Origin: Shimia sp.
GTDB taxonomy: Bacteria; Pseudomonadota; Alphaproteobacteria; Rhodobacterales; Rhodobacteraceae
Length of the DNA: 64,000 nucleotides
Direction of reading: 5' to 3'
NCBI GenBank assembly: GCA_024224295.1
Contig: JAAENN010000020.1
Coordinates: forward strand, 1-64,000
Positions 33,515 to 42,367 of the stretch are shown here, piece by piece. Position numbers and translations under genes: made by a program. Every line of letters starts with the position of its first letter. Position 1 is the first letter of the stretch. The notes beneath the pieces were generated by a model that worked only from the letters and a program-made list of their open reading frames with translations, ran no database searches and was not told the origin of the DNA.

Positions 33515-34162
33515 TTAAGACGCCTCTCTCTTTTGTGCCGCAGACCGGATGAGCGCACGCAAATAGTCAGCCTCGCGCACATTCTCAAACTCCACAGGAG
33601 TGGTGGTCCAAGTACTCAGAGCCAATGGGCGCAGCCTCGCACGTTCGTCAAACACATGATCAGGCAATGCGTTGCGGTTCCTTTCCTTGTCAAAAAGCGT
33701 TCCCACACGAAGCGACGCATAGGGGTGATTTTTGCGGATCGAGTAGGGAAATTCGACGGAATGGCGACACGAAACTACGTAAACATCACCGTCACGGAAC
33801 AAGCCTTTTTGCGCCCGAACAACAATGGCCCTGCGATCCGTCACAAAGTACGCCAAGTTGGACAGCAACATTTTCCGATCCAGCGCATTGGTCACCAAAA
33901 AGCAAACGAGCATGGCAATGACTATGAGAAAAGCCCAAGCCGCGCGCATCGAATTTCCATGCCCCTGAGGCACAAATGGCAGGGTCAAAAGCATTGCCAC
34001 GGCCCCAACCGCGATGCAGATCACTACGATCTTTTCGTTTTGCCGCAACTCAAAAAGCTTGCGTCCGTAGTCCGGCGCGCCTGACCAAAGCACGCGTTCT
34101 TCTAACTCGAGAAGCTCTTCCAACTTTGGGCTGTCCAGATATAAAACGCTAGCGTTAAACAT
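33515..34162 (-). CDS. bacterial PH-domain-like membrane protein
   Basis: A 215-residue protein. It has two membrane segments (about residues 46-64 and 74-92) between an N-terminal LLELEERVLWSGAPDYGRKLFEL and a C-terminal soluble part with the motif NLAYFVTDRRAIVVRAQ. That motif is typical of bPH/YdbT-like domains ('Y-x-V-T-D-R-R'). Function unknown. It is monocistronic, convergent with the nucleotidase gene. Composition is less GC-rich than its neighbours. Confidence 0.75.
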   Translation of the reverse strand: MFNASVLYLDSPKLEELLELEERVLWSGAPDYGRKLFELRQNEKIVVICIAVGAVAMLLTLPFVPQGHGNSMRAAWAFLIVIAMLVCFLVTNALDRKMLLSNLAYFVTDRRAIVVRAQKGLFRDGDVYVVSCRHSVEFPYSIRKNHPYASLRVGTLFDKERNRNALPDHVFDERARLRPLALSTWTTTPVEFENVREADYLRALIRSAAQKREAS

Positions 34163-34231
34163 GATTCTTGAAGTATTGAATCACCTATTGTGTGTCCATG
34201 TAGATTTCTTTTCTCCTTTAAATCAAGGCGA

Positions 34232-34789
34232 TCAATCGCAAATCCTCGACCGTACAGAGTATTTTGGCGCTTGCCCTGTCTCAAGTCGCTGCGGTCCGTC
34301 ATTTGGCTTCGGGTATTCCAGCTTAGGCAGACGCAGGCTCTCCGGATCAAGTTCCCGTCTTTGGCAATCCGCAAGCCCTCGGATCTCGACTTGCGTCAGA
34401 TTCCGCAAGTCAATCAAATGCCCTTCCCTGCGCGCCGCTGAGGAGCGAAATTCCAGGGCTGGGTCCAGCACAAACCATTGTGTCTCGGGGCCGAACGCGT
34501 CGGCTTCCCCCTGCCATGTTTCCCCAGAGCCAAACGCAAGTTCAAATCGTCCTGGTGGCACCAACACGCGGAAAAACGTACCGCCGCGGACATAGGCCGC
34601 CAACACCGCGTCACCTGTGGACGTGTCTTGAAGTAACAGAAAGTAATCCGCGCCTGTATTGGTTTTGATCTGCAATGGGTTGGTCGCGGGCAACCCGGAG
34701 CGGTTCCACATCAGCCCCTGCGGCCGCTCCTCAGCAAATGCAAGCAGTGCAGATACGGCAAGTGCTAAAACAGTCAGAACCCATTTCAT
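34232..34789 (-). CDS. secreted protein of unknown function
   Basis: A 185-residue protein with a short signal peptide (MKWVLTVLALAVSALLAFA-EE). The mature part is mostly beta-like, with TNTGADYFLLLQDTSTGDAVLAAYVRGG, VLVPPGRFELAFGSGETW and ending RICD. I do not recognise a family; the YFLLL...FRVLVPPG pattern suggests a small periplasmic beta-sandwich. It is separated from the RND operon upstream (minus strand) by a terminator at 34823-34850. Confidence 0.65.
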   Translation of the reverse strand: MKWVLTVLALAVSALLAFAEERPQGLMWNRSGLPATNPLQIKTNTGADYFLLLQDTSTGDAVLAAYVRGGTFFRVLVPPGRFELAFGSGETWQGEADAFGPETQWFVLDPALEFRSSAARREGHLIDLRNLTQVEIRGLADCQRRELDPESLRLPKLEYPKPNDGPQRLETGQAPKYSVRSRICD

Positions 34790-34822
34790 GGCTCAATGCT
34801 ACTCCAGCTTTGGCACAAACAA

Positions 34823-34850
34823 AAAGGGCCGGAGAAACCTCCAGCCCTTC
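34823..34850 (-). terminator. intrinsic terminator of the RND efflux operon
   Basis: On the minus strand AGAAGGGCTGGAGG, TTTC and CTCCGGCCCTTTTTG form a stem with one mismatch and a T-run. It is 18 nt past the RND transporter stop. Confidence 0.8.
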
Positions 34851-34867
34851 TCTTTGTTCACAGAGAC

Positions 34868-37800
34868 TTAAGCTGCCTTACCGGGCTCTGCTTTGCGGTT
34901 GGTTCCTTTCACCCACTCACGCAATTGCTGCAGCAACACGTAGAGGATCGGAATAAGAATGACGCCAATCACGGTTGCGGCCAACATGCCGCCAAACACG
35001 GCAACACCAATGGCCTTCTGGCTGGCTGCGCCAGCGCCATTTGCCGCCAACAGTGGCACCACACCCAACAGGAAGGACAGCGCCGTCATCATCACCGCGC
35101 GGAAACGCTGGCTGGCGGCCTCGATAGCAGCTTCCTTGATGCTCAAGCCAGCCGCCCGCCGCTCCATCGCAAATTCCACGATGAGAATGGCGTTTTTGGA
35201 GGCCAAACCAATCAGCATGATCATCCCGATCTGGGTGTAGAGGTTCACATCTCCACCCGACACAAGCACCGCAGCCAGCGCACCAAACAGCGCCACCGTA
35301 ACCGAAAGCAGAATACCCAACGGCATGGTCCAACTCTCATACTGCGCAACAAGGAACAGATAGGCAAAAACCACCGCCATGATCAGAATAATCACAACAA
35401 GCCCGCTTCCGGACTGCTGTTGCTGCGCCGTACCAGTCCATTCAAAGCTATATCCTGGCGGCAGAGCGTTGGCTGCTTCTTCTTCCAGTACACGGATTGC
35501 ATCACCGGTGGATAGACCCTCTTTTGGAATACCAGTAACAGTCGCGGAGCGGAACATATTGTACCGGTTCAGTGCGACAGGCCCCAGCTCATTGCGCACC
35601 GTCACAAGTGTGCCCATTGGAACCATTTCGCCGCTCTGCGACCGGACGTATAGCGAATTGATGTCCTCTACTTGAGCGCGGAACTCGCCATCAGCCTGAA
35701 TCATCACGCGATAGACTCGACCAAACAAGTTGAAGTCGTTCACATAGATCGACCCCATATAGCCCTGCAGCGTTGTAAAGACGTCTGAGATCGACACATT
35801 AAGCGACTTCGCCTTTTCCCGATCCAGATCGACATAGACCTTTGGAACGTTGGCACGGAAGGTCGAGTAACTCTGCGCAATCTCTGCCCGTTGGTTGGCC
35901 GCATAGACCAGCGATCCAACTGCTGCAGCCAAATCCTGCGCGGTACCCCCGCCGGTCTGCTGGACCTTCATTTCCACGCCCGCACTCAGGCCGAGGCCAG
36001 AAATTGGCGGCGGATTAAAGGCAATCACACTTGCGGAAATCTCCTGATTGGCAATGCCGTAAACCGTCGCAAGAATACCATCCGCGCTTAGTTCGTCAGT
36101 CTGACGTTCGTCCCATGGCTCCAGATTCAGAATGATCATTGCCCCGTTTGACCCTGATCCGGTCAATAGGCTAAATCCGTTCACCAGAACGGAACCTGCC
36201 ACGCCTGGGATCTCCATCAACTGCTCGTTCAGCCGTGAACTGACCTTCTCAGTCCGCTCTAACGACGCAGCATCTGGCAATTGCACATCCACAAACAAGG
36301 TGCCGTTGTCTTCCAGCGGGATAAAGCCCGCCGGGATCGTCTTCATCAACGTACCAGAGCCCGCCATCATTGCGCCAATGACCACCAGCGCCAGGATCGG
36401 CACACGTACAAAGCGCCGCACAATTCCAACATAGAAGCTCCGGGAGCCATCAACGCCTTTCTCAAACGTCGCCATCAGGCCTTTGGGGCCACCCGGATCG
36501 CGCGGTTTCAGGATCAAGGAACACAGCGCCGGTGAAAGCGTCAGAGCGTTGATTGAAGAAATCACCACTGCGGTGGAGATGGTCACGGCAAACTGCGTGT
36601 ACAACCGCCCGGTGATGCCGGGCATAAAGGTCACGGGCACAAACACCGCCAGCAACACCAACGTGGTTGCAATCACCGGCCCTGTGATCTGCCCCATCGC
36701 CTTGCGCGTGGCGTCAGGAGCCGAAAGCCCCTCTTCCGCAATAATGCGCTCCACGTTTTCCACCACAACAATCGCGTCATCCACAACGATCCCAATTGCC
36801 AGCACTAGCGCGAACAAAGAAATCGTGTTGAGCGACATGCCAAACAACAACAGGAAGGCAAACGCGCCGATCAAAGACACTGGAATGGCCACCGCCGGTA
36901 TAACCGTGGCCCGCACATTGCCGAGGAAGATAAACACGACCGAGATCACAAGGATAAACGTGAGGATCAGGGTGGAGACCACATCGCTCAATGACTGTTC
37001 CACAAACAGCGTGCTGTCGTATGGCACGTCGTAAACCACGTCATCCGGGAAGGCCAAAGCCAGCCGTTCCATCTCCGCATTCACTTTCTCTGCCACCGCC
37101 AAGGCATTTTCCCCCGGCGCCTGATAGATCGCCAATACCGTCGCAGGATTGCCGTCCGCCCGACCAGACGCGTTGTAGTAGTTCGCGCCAAGTTCGACCC
37201 GCGCAACGTCTTTCATGCGCACAATGCTACCCGCCTCACCGGTGCGCAGCACAATCTGTTCAAACTCCTTCACCGTGGTCAGACGGCCTTTGGATTTGAT
37301 GGTGTATTGAAACTGCTGCCCTGTGGGGATCGGCGGAGTACCAATTTGACCTGCGGAGACCTCAAGGTTCTGCTCACGAATGGCCGCAACCAGATCGCCT
37401 GGTGTCAGCCCCAACCCTGCCATTCGGTCCGGATCCATCCACATCCGCATAGAGTATTCAAAGTTGGTCATCACGTCAGCTTTGCCCACGCCTTTCACAC
37501 GCGCCAGCGCGTCACGCAGGTTGATCGAGGCATAGTTGGACAAAAACACCTCGTCATAGGTCCCGTTTGGCGACGCCAGATTGACAATCATCAGCATGTT
37601 GGTGGAAGACTTCTGCGTCACCACCCCGCTGTTGGTCACCTCGGTTGGCAGCGACGACGTCGCCTGCGCCACGCGGTTCTGCACGTTTACCGATGCAATG
37701 TCCGGGTCCGTGCCCACTTCAAAGGTCACAGACAGGTTGTAGGAGCCGGTATCAGTGCTGTCAGACGACATATAGATCATGTCGTCCACACCGTTGACCT

Positions 37801-38005
37801 GTGCCTCGATCGGTGCGGCAACGGTGTTCTCCACCGTTTCAGAGTTTGCACCGGTGTAGTTTGCGGAAACGGTCACCACTGGCGGCGTTATATCCGGGAA
37901 TTGCTCCACTGGGAGCGCATTATACCCGATGAACCCCATGATGGAGAGCACCAGAGAAATCACAAACGCCGTTTTAGGGCGCCGGATGAAGATCGCTGAA
38001 AACAC
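34868..38005 (-). CDS. RND multidrug efflux transporter, AcrB/HAE1 family
   Basis: A 1045-residue inner-membrane proton-drug antiporter that exports compounds through an outer-membrane channel. It has twelve predicted membrane segments. The proton-relay aspartates in TM4 are in [18 protein letters not shown] (about residues 397-414). The N-terminus [19 protein letters not shown] and [19 protein letters not shown] is classic HAE1. It starts 3 nt after the adaptor gene. No outer-membrane channel gene is adjacent, so it must use a TolC encoded elsewhere. Confidence 0.95.
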   Translation of the reverse strand: MFSAIFIRRPKTAFVISLVLSIMGFIGYNALPVEQFPDITPPVVTVSANYTGANSETVENTVAAPIEAQVNGVDDMIYMSSDSTDTGSYNLSVTFEVGTDPDIASVNVQNRVAQATSSLPTEVTNSGVVTQKSSTNMLMIVNLASPNGTYDEVFLSNYASINLRDALARVKGVGKADVMTNFEYSMRMWMDPDRMAGLGLTPGDLVAAIREQNLEVSAGQIGTPPIPTGQQFQYTIKSKGRLTTVKEFEQIVLRTGEAGSIVRMKDVARVELGANYYNASGRADGNPATVLAIYQAPGENALAVAEKVNAEMERLALAFPDDVVYDVPYDSTLFVEQSLSDVVSTLILTFILVISVVFIFLGNVRATVIPAVAIPVSLIGAFAFLLLFGMSLNTISLFALVLAIGIVVDDAIVVVENVERIIAEEGLSAPDATRKAMGQITGPVIATTLVLLAVFVPVTFMPGITGRLYTQFAVTISTAVVISSINALTLSPALCSLILKPRDPGGPKGLMATFEKGVDGSRSFYVGIVRRFVRVPILALVVIGAMMAGSGTLMKTIPAGFIPLEDNGTLFVDVQLPDAASLERTEKVSSRLNEQLMEIPGVAGSVLVNGFSLLTGSGSNGAMIILNLEPWDERQTDELSADGILATVYGIANQEISASVIAFNPPPISGLGLSAGVEMKVQQTGGGTAQDLAAAVGSLVYAANQRAEIAQSYSTFRANVPKVYVDLDREKAKSLNVSISDVFTTLQGYMGSIYVNDFNLFGRVYRVMIQADGEFRAQVEDINSLYVRSQSGEMVPMGTLVTVRNELGPVALNRYNMFRSATVTGIPKEGLSTGDAIRVLEEEAANALPPGYSFEWTGTAQQQQSGSGLVVIILIMAVVFAYLFLVAQYESWTMPLGILLSVTVALFGALAAVLVSGGDVNLYTQIGMIMLIGLASKNAILIVEFAMERRAAGLSIKEAAIEAASQRFRAVMMTALSFLLGVVPLLAANGAGAASQKAIGVAVFGGMLAATVIGVILIPILYVLLQQLREWVKGTNRKAEPGKAA

Positions 38006-38008
38006 GGG

Positions 38009-39145
38009 TTACTGCTCCTCTGTCGGCTGACCGGCCAGTACCGCATCAACGGTCACTCCCGGACGCACGCGCTGGAGACCTTCAACAATCACGGCCTCGC
38101 CTTCTCGCATGCCGTCCTCAACCACCACTGTGGTTTCTACTTGACGGCCAAGGGTGACATAGCGCTGCTCCACGGTCTGCTGTTGCCCAACCACCAACAC
38201 AAAGTCGCCGCGCTGGTCACGCTGCACAGCGGCCTGCGGGATCATCAACACTTGGCTTGGCGCTGCGCTTGCGATGCGGAGGTTCAAAAAAGCCCCATCC
38301 AGCAGCAACCCACGTTCATTTGCAAACTCCGCCCGCAAAGTGATGGTGCCGGTTGACGGGTTGATCCGGTTGTCAACAAAGACCACCTGTCCTTCTTCAT
38401 CCAGTTCATCGCCATTAGGAAGGATTGCATAGACTTTTGGCGCTTTTTCTCGATCCGACAGTTCCTGCAACTCGGCTTCGTGATGCTCCATCACTTCGAC
38501 CAACTGCTTCTCAGTTAGCGAGAATTCCACAAAAATCGGCGCTGTTCGAACAATATTGATCAGATAGGTGGTAGTCGGCCCAACCAATTCGCCAACACTC
38601 ACGTTGGACCGCCCAATGCGCCCGTCAAAAGGTGCGTGAATTTTAGTGTAGTCCAGATCCAGCTGCGCCTGTGCGATGGCTGCTTTAGCAATTGACACCT
38701 GCGCTTTCGCGACTTCGTTGTTAGCCACGGCGACATCACGATCCGCCTCGGTGCCCACGTCGCGCTCAAACAGCTCGGTCTTCCGCACCAGTTCCACCTC
38801 AGTCAGGCGAAGATTGGCCTCGGCCTGTGCAAGATCCGCTTGCCGCGCGTCGACCGCGGCCTGATAAACCTCCGGTTCGATCTCAAACAACAGGTCACCA
38901 CCCGAAACCTCATCCCCATCCAGACCATGGATTTTTTCGACAAACCCACTCACGCGGGCGACAAGATCCACCTTATCAACTGCTTCGCCTTTACCGATGA
39001 AAACTACTTCATCTACCAACTCGTCGGTGTAAGCTGCAGCAATCGCCACTTTGGGGGCGGGCGCATCCTGCGCCGCAGCGCTAGTGGCCAATAAACTGAC
39101 CGAGAGCATAGCCGCTGACAGTGGGGTAAAAATCGGAAACTTCAT
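38009..39145 (-). CDS. RND efflux periplasmic adaptor, AcrA/MexA family
   Basis: A 378-residue membrane-fusion protein with a signal peptide (cleavage near SAAA-QD). The biotinyl-lipoyl motif ARVSGFVEKIHGLDGDEVSGGDLLFEIEPE is near residues 64-93, a long alpha-hairpin (ARQADLAQAEANLRLTEVEL...AKAAIAQAQLDLDYTKI) follows, then beta-barrel and KTYxTL-like parts with IHAPFDGRIG. It is the first gene of a two-gene pump operon. A palindromic operator-like site lies about 66 nt upstream. Confidence 0.94.
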   Translation of the reverse strand: MKFPIFTPLSAAMLSVSLLATSAAAQDAPAPKVAIAAAYTDELVDEVVFIGKGEAVDKVDLVARVSGFVEKIHGLDGDEVSGGDLLFEIEPEVYQAAVDARQADLAQAEANLRLTEVELVRKTELFERDVGTEADRDVAVANNEVAKAQVSIAKAAIAQAQLDLDYTKIHAPFDGRIGRSNVSVGELVGPTTTYLINIVRTAPIFVEFSLTEKQLVEVMEHHEAELQELSDREKAPKVYAILPNGDELDEEGQVVFVDNRINPSTGTITLRAEFANERGLLLDGAFLNLRIASAAPSQVLMIPQAAVQRDQRGDFVLVVGQQQTVEQRYVTLGRQVETTVVVEDGMREGEAVIVEGLQRVRPGVTVDAVLAGQPTEEQ

Positions 39146-39210
39146 GGTGTCTTATCCCAATAGCTTGGAGATCATGGCCAAACGGTGCGGCGGTGATCAC
39201 ATGATAATTT

Positions 39211-39230
39211 GTACCATAGAAACATGGCAC
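39211..39230. promoter_or_regulatory. operator-like palindrome in front of the RND operon
   Basis: GTACCATAGAAACATGGCAC is a 20-nt imperfect palindrome: GT-CCAT on one side and ATGG-AC on the other, with mostly transition mismatches. On the minus strand it is followed by TATCAT, a possible -10. It could bind a TetR- or MarR-type repressor encoded elsewhere. Confidence 0.4.
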
Positions 39231-39286
39231 ACCTCAGGCGGCAAGCTTGGGTTAACCACAAATGCCAAGCATCTGTCAGAAAAAGC

Positions 39287-39316
39287 AAAAACGCGCCGAC
39301 GAAGTGCGCGCTTTTT
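39287..39316 (-). terminator. intrinsic terminator of the Mrp/Pha antiporter operon
   Basis: On the minus strand AAAAAGCGCGC, ACTTCGTCG and GCGCGTTTTT form a stem followed by T-rich sequence, 25 nt past the phaG stop. Confidence 0.8.
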
Positions 39317-39340
39317 AGGGTCTTATCTGGATCGAGTTGA

Positions 39341-39709
39341 TTAGTCGTTGTCGTAATAGGCTGGTGGATCATCATAGATCGCCCAGCCAAACTCCCCTTC
39401 AGAACCCGGCAACTCCTCCGGCTTCATCTTTGCCTGAATGTAGGTCTTGGCGACAAAATGCGCACTAACGGGCGCGGTCAGGAACAGGAAAATGGTGATC
39501 AACAGCTCATGGAACGACAAGGTGCCTTTCACCAGCAGGAAATACAGCATCGACGCAATCAACACACCTCCAACCCCAAGCGTGGTCGCCTTGGTAGGGG
39601 CGTGCAGCCGCTGCATAGTGTCTTTAAGTTTGAGCATGCCAAAGCTGCCCACAAGGCCAAAAACACCGGCCAGCACGATGAAGAAGGACACAAGGATTTC
39701 TACAAACAT
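39341..39709 (-). CDS. phaG: Mrp/Pha cation-proton antiporter subunit G
   Basis: A 122-residue small subunit of the Mrp-type Na+(K+)/H+ antiporter with three membrane segments (residues 3-24, 40-62, 67-88). The MnhG/PhaG signature FGLVGSFGMLKLKDTMQRLHAPTKATTLGVGGVLIAS is complete. The C-terminal tail is longer and more acidic than in many homologues. The ATG at 39709 is chosen over an upstream GTG-like start because GGGAGAGACAG precedes it. Last gene of the operon. Confidence 0.93.
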   Translation of the reverse strand: MFVEILVSFFIVLAGVFGLVGSFGMLKLKDTMQRLHAPTKATTLGVGGVLIASMLYFLLVKGTLSFHELLITIFLFLTAPVSAHFVAKTYIQAKMKPEELPGSEGEFGWAIYDDPPAYYDND

Positions 39710-39720
39710 CTGTCTCTCCC

Positions 39721-39990
39721 TTATTCGATTATGTCGCCGCGCAGCACAAAGCGGCAATAGGCAACCGTGGACACAAAGCCAACCATCGCCACCAACATGG
39801 AGGCTTCGTAGTAGATCGCCGTCCCCTTGTGCACACCATAGAGGATCAAAAGCGCAATCGCGTTGATCACAATTGTGTCCAACGCCAAAATCCGATCCGC
39901 CGCAGTAGGCCCCTTAGCGATGCGCCAGAGGCACATCAACATGCCGAGTCCAAAGCAGGCAAAGCCAAAATAGAGAGCCATCGTGATCAT
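39721..39990 (-). CDS. phaF: Mrp/Pha cation-proton antiporter subunit F
   Basis: An 89-residue protein with three membrane segments. The motif RIAKGPTAADRILALDTIVINAIALLIL (about residues 24-51) is the MnhF/PhaF signature. Its start overlaps the phaE stop as ATGA, and phaG begins 11 nt after its stop. Confidence 0.93.
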   Translation of the reverse strand: MITMALYFGFACFGLGMLMCLWRIAKGPTAADRILALDTIVINAIALLILYGVHKGTAIYYEASMLVAMVGFVSTVAYCRFVLRGDIIE

Positions 39991-40475
39991 GAGAAAATCT
40001 CCTTCAACCGGCGCTCGTAGCGGTGTTTGATCTCATCGCGCACAGCATCTGGATCTTCACAATCCAGACAATGCACAAGCACACTACTGCCATCTGCGGA
40101 CAACATCGCCGAAACCGTTCCCGGTGTCATTGTGATGGTGCCTGCCAAAACGGTGATCGCCTCAGGTGAGGTTACCTCGAGCGGCACCGTGACCCATTTT
40201 GCGTTGATATCCTTGTTGCGCTTGAACAGGATAATCGCAGCCACGTGAAAGTTCGCGACGACAATATCCCAAAGTACCACCAGCACGTATTCCACCACTT
40301 TGAAGTAGTTCTTGATGCGCGGACGGCCCGGCCAATAGGGCGCGGTCAAGATGGGCACAATCACCCCAAAGATTGCCCCCAAAAGCACGTTGCCCACCGT
40401 GACCTTGTTGACCAGCATCAGCCAAATCACCAAGAGCGTCAGGCTCAAAATCGGGTGTGGTAGAAGTTTCCTCAT
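39987..40475 (-). CDS. phaE: Mrp/Pha cation-proton antiporter subunit E
   Basis: A 162-residue subunit with two or three N-terminal membrane segments and a cytoplasmic C-terminal domain. The MnhE/PhaE blocks NVLLGAIFGVIVP and SPEAITVLAGTITMTPGTVSAMLSADGSSVLVHCLDC are clear. It overlaps phaD and phaF by ATGA on each side. Confidence 0.93.
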   Translation of the reverse strand: MRKLLPHPILSLTLLVIWLMLVNKVTVGNVLLGAIFGVIVPILTAPYWPGRPRIKNYFKVVEYVLVVLWDIVVANFHVAAIILFKRNKDINAKWVTVPLEVTSPEAITVLAGTITMTPGTVSAMLSADGSSVLVHCLDCEDPDAVRDEIKHRYERRLKEIFS

Positions 40476-42004
40476 TTCAGATCTTCCCCATTCTGTCCAA
40501 GCACCGCCTCAACGTAGGCCGACACATCAAACAACTGTGCTGAGGTTTGCTCAAGATAGCCCATCACCGGCCCTGAAAACACCGCCAGCAAAGCTAGTGC
40601 CGCCAAAGACAGGCTGACGCCAGTCAGCGCATTCACACCAATCGGTGCTGCGCCTTCCGGCTCCTCCGCCTCAGGATCGGCCAAGGCTGTGGCTTTCCAA
40701 AACACCACGCTGCCAGCGCGCGCAAAGCCCACAATGGTTACCAGAGAGCCAATCAGGATCGCCGCCCATGCGGTGGCCATCCACGGCATGTCGCGCACGC
40801 CATCCAACACCAACAGCTTGCCCAAGAACCCGCTCAGAGGCGGCATCCCCGTCACGCCTATGGCACCGGCAAAGAAGAACGCTGCAAACAGTCCGTTCTG
40901 ATAGATCGGCGGCTGCGCGCTCAAGGCGTCGCTGCCCCGCCGTGTCACCACCAGATCCGCAAGCAGAAACAGCACCGCAGCCGCAAAGGTCGAGTGCAGT
41001 AGGTAATAGAGCCCTGCCCCAATCGCCTCAGGTGTAAACGCCGCCACTGCGAGCAACAACGTCCCCATGGAGCCAACCACCGCGAAGGACAGCATCGGCA
41101 TCAAGCGCCGTGCGCCCAAAACGCCAATGGCGCCCACAGCAAGGGTGATCACCGCCGCTGGCATCACCCAGCTGCCAATCAGCCCGTCCACCGCAGCAAC
41201 ATCCGGCCCAAACACCAGCGTGTAGAACCGGATGATCGCATAGGCGCCCACTTTGGTCATGATCGCAAACAGCGCCGCCACCGGCGCAGGTGCATTGGCA
41301 TAAGTTGCAGGCAACCAGAACTGCACCGGGAACAACGCCGCTTTTATGGCAAACACCATCAACAACAACACCGCCGACACCCTCAGAATGGCCGCCTCTT
41401 CCACCGGAAGTTCCCGCACTTTCACTGCCAGATCCGCGAGGTTCAATGTGCCGGTTGAGGCATAGAGCGCTCCAAGCGCAAACAGGAACAGCGTGGAGCC
41501 TGCAAGGTTCATCACCACATACTGCAGACCTGCCTTAAGCCGTACCTTGCCGCCGCCATGGATCATCAAACCGTAGGAGGCAATCAGCAGCACTTCAAAG
41601 AACACAAACAGGTTGAACGCGTCGCCGGTCAGGAAGGCACCACAAACGCCCATCAGTTGAAACTGGAACAGCGCGTGGAAGTGTCGCCCGCGATTGTCCC
41701 ACTCTGTCGCAATCGCATGCCACAACACAATCAACGCTAAAACTGAAGTCAGTAGAACCATCATCGCCGACAGGCGATCGAGCACCAGCACAATGCCAAA
41801 GGGGGCAGGCCAATCGCCTAGGTAGTAAACGTGTGTGTCTCCATCCGCGACAATCGCCAGAAGACCCAAAGAGATCGCAGCCAATGCAACAGCGCCCGCC
41901 ACCGACGCATAGCGCGCCAACTTGATGTCGTGCCGCATCACATAGGCAATCACTGGCGCCAGCAGCGCTGGCAACACAACAGGGGCAATAATCCAGTGGT
42001 TCAT
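40472..42004 (-). CDS. phaD: Mrp/Pha cation-proton antiporter subunit D
   Basis: A 510-residue proton-channel subunit related to NuoL/M/N. It has about fourteen membrane segments. The NADH-dehydrogenase-like region FFEVLLIASYGLMIHGGG and AIKAALFPVQFWLPATYANAPAPVAALFAIMTKVGAYAIIRF includes the conserved lysine. The C-terminus ends with a short soluble tail. It overlaps phaC and phaE by ATGA. Confidence 0.95.
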   Translation of the reverse strand: MNHWIIAPVVLPALLAPVIAYVMRHDIKLARYASVAGAVALAAISLGLLAIVADGDTHVYYLGDWPAPFGIVLVLDRLSAMMVLLTSVLALIVLWHAIATEWDNRGRHFHALFQFQLMGVCGAFLTGDAFNLFVFFEVLLIASYGLMIHGGGKVRLKAGLQYVVMNLAGSTLFLFALGALYASTGTLNLADLAVKVRELPVEEAAILRVSAVLLLMVFAIKAALFPVQFWLPATYANAPAPVAALFAIMTKVGAYAIIRFYTLVFGPDVAAVDGLIGSWVMPAAVITLAVGAIGVLGARRLMPMLSFAVVGSMGTLLLAVAAFTPEAIGAGLYYLLHSTFAAAVLFLLADLVVTRRGSDALSAQPPIYQNGLFAAFFFAGAIGVTGMPPLSGFLGKLLVLDGVRDMPWMATAWAAILIGSLVTIVGFARAGSVVFWKATALADPEAEEPEGAAPIGVNALTGVSLSLAALALLAVFSGPVMGYLEQTSAQLFDVSAYVEAVLGQNGEDLK

Positions 42005-42366
42005 ACGCCCTGCCCCTCTGTGCTCTCCGCGTCGTCATCAGCCTCGGTAAGGTTGATCTCGTCGCTGTCCGCCTCAAGATAGGCACCGAGCGCGATCATC
42101 ACCAAGACCGCCGTCATGCCAAAGCTGATCACAATCGCGGTCAGCACCAAGGCCTGCGGCAGCGGGTCAGAATAGCTGACATCAGCATATTTGTTCAGGA
42201 TCGGCGGCGCGTTCACCGCCAGGCGTCCAGTGGCAAACAGGAACACGTTTACCGCGTAAGACAGCAACGCCATCCCAAGGATCACAGGAAAGGCCCGCAG
42301 GCGCAGGATCAGGTAAATCCCCCCCGCCGTCAGCACGCCAATGGCACTGGCTACAATCATCTCCAT
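42001..42366 (-). CDS. phaC: Mrp/Pha cation-proton antiporter subunit C
   Basis: A 121-residue NuoK-like subunit with three membrane segments, including GMALLSYAVNVFLFATGRL and DPLPQALVLTAIVISFGMTAVLVMIAL. The acidic tail after residue 95 is typical. Start is 1 nt after the phaAB stop; stop overlaps phaD. Note that this symbol means the antiporter subunit, not the polyhydroxyalkanoate synthase. Confidence 0.94.
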   Translation of the reverse strand: MEMIVASAIGVLTAGGIYLILRLRAFPVILGMALLSYAVNVFLFATGRLAVNAPPILNKYADVSYSDPLPQALVLTAIVISFGMTAVLVMIALGAYLEADSDEINLTEADDDAESTEGQGV

Positions 42367-42367
42367 G

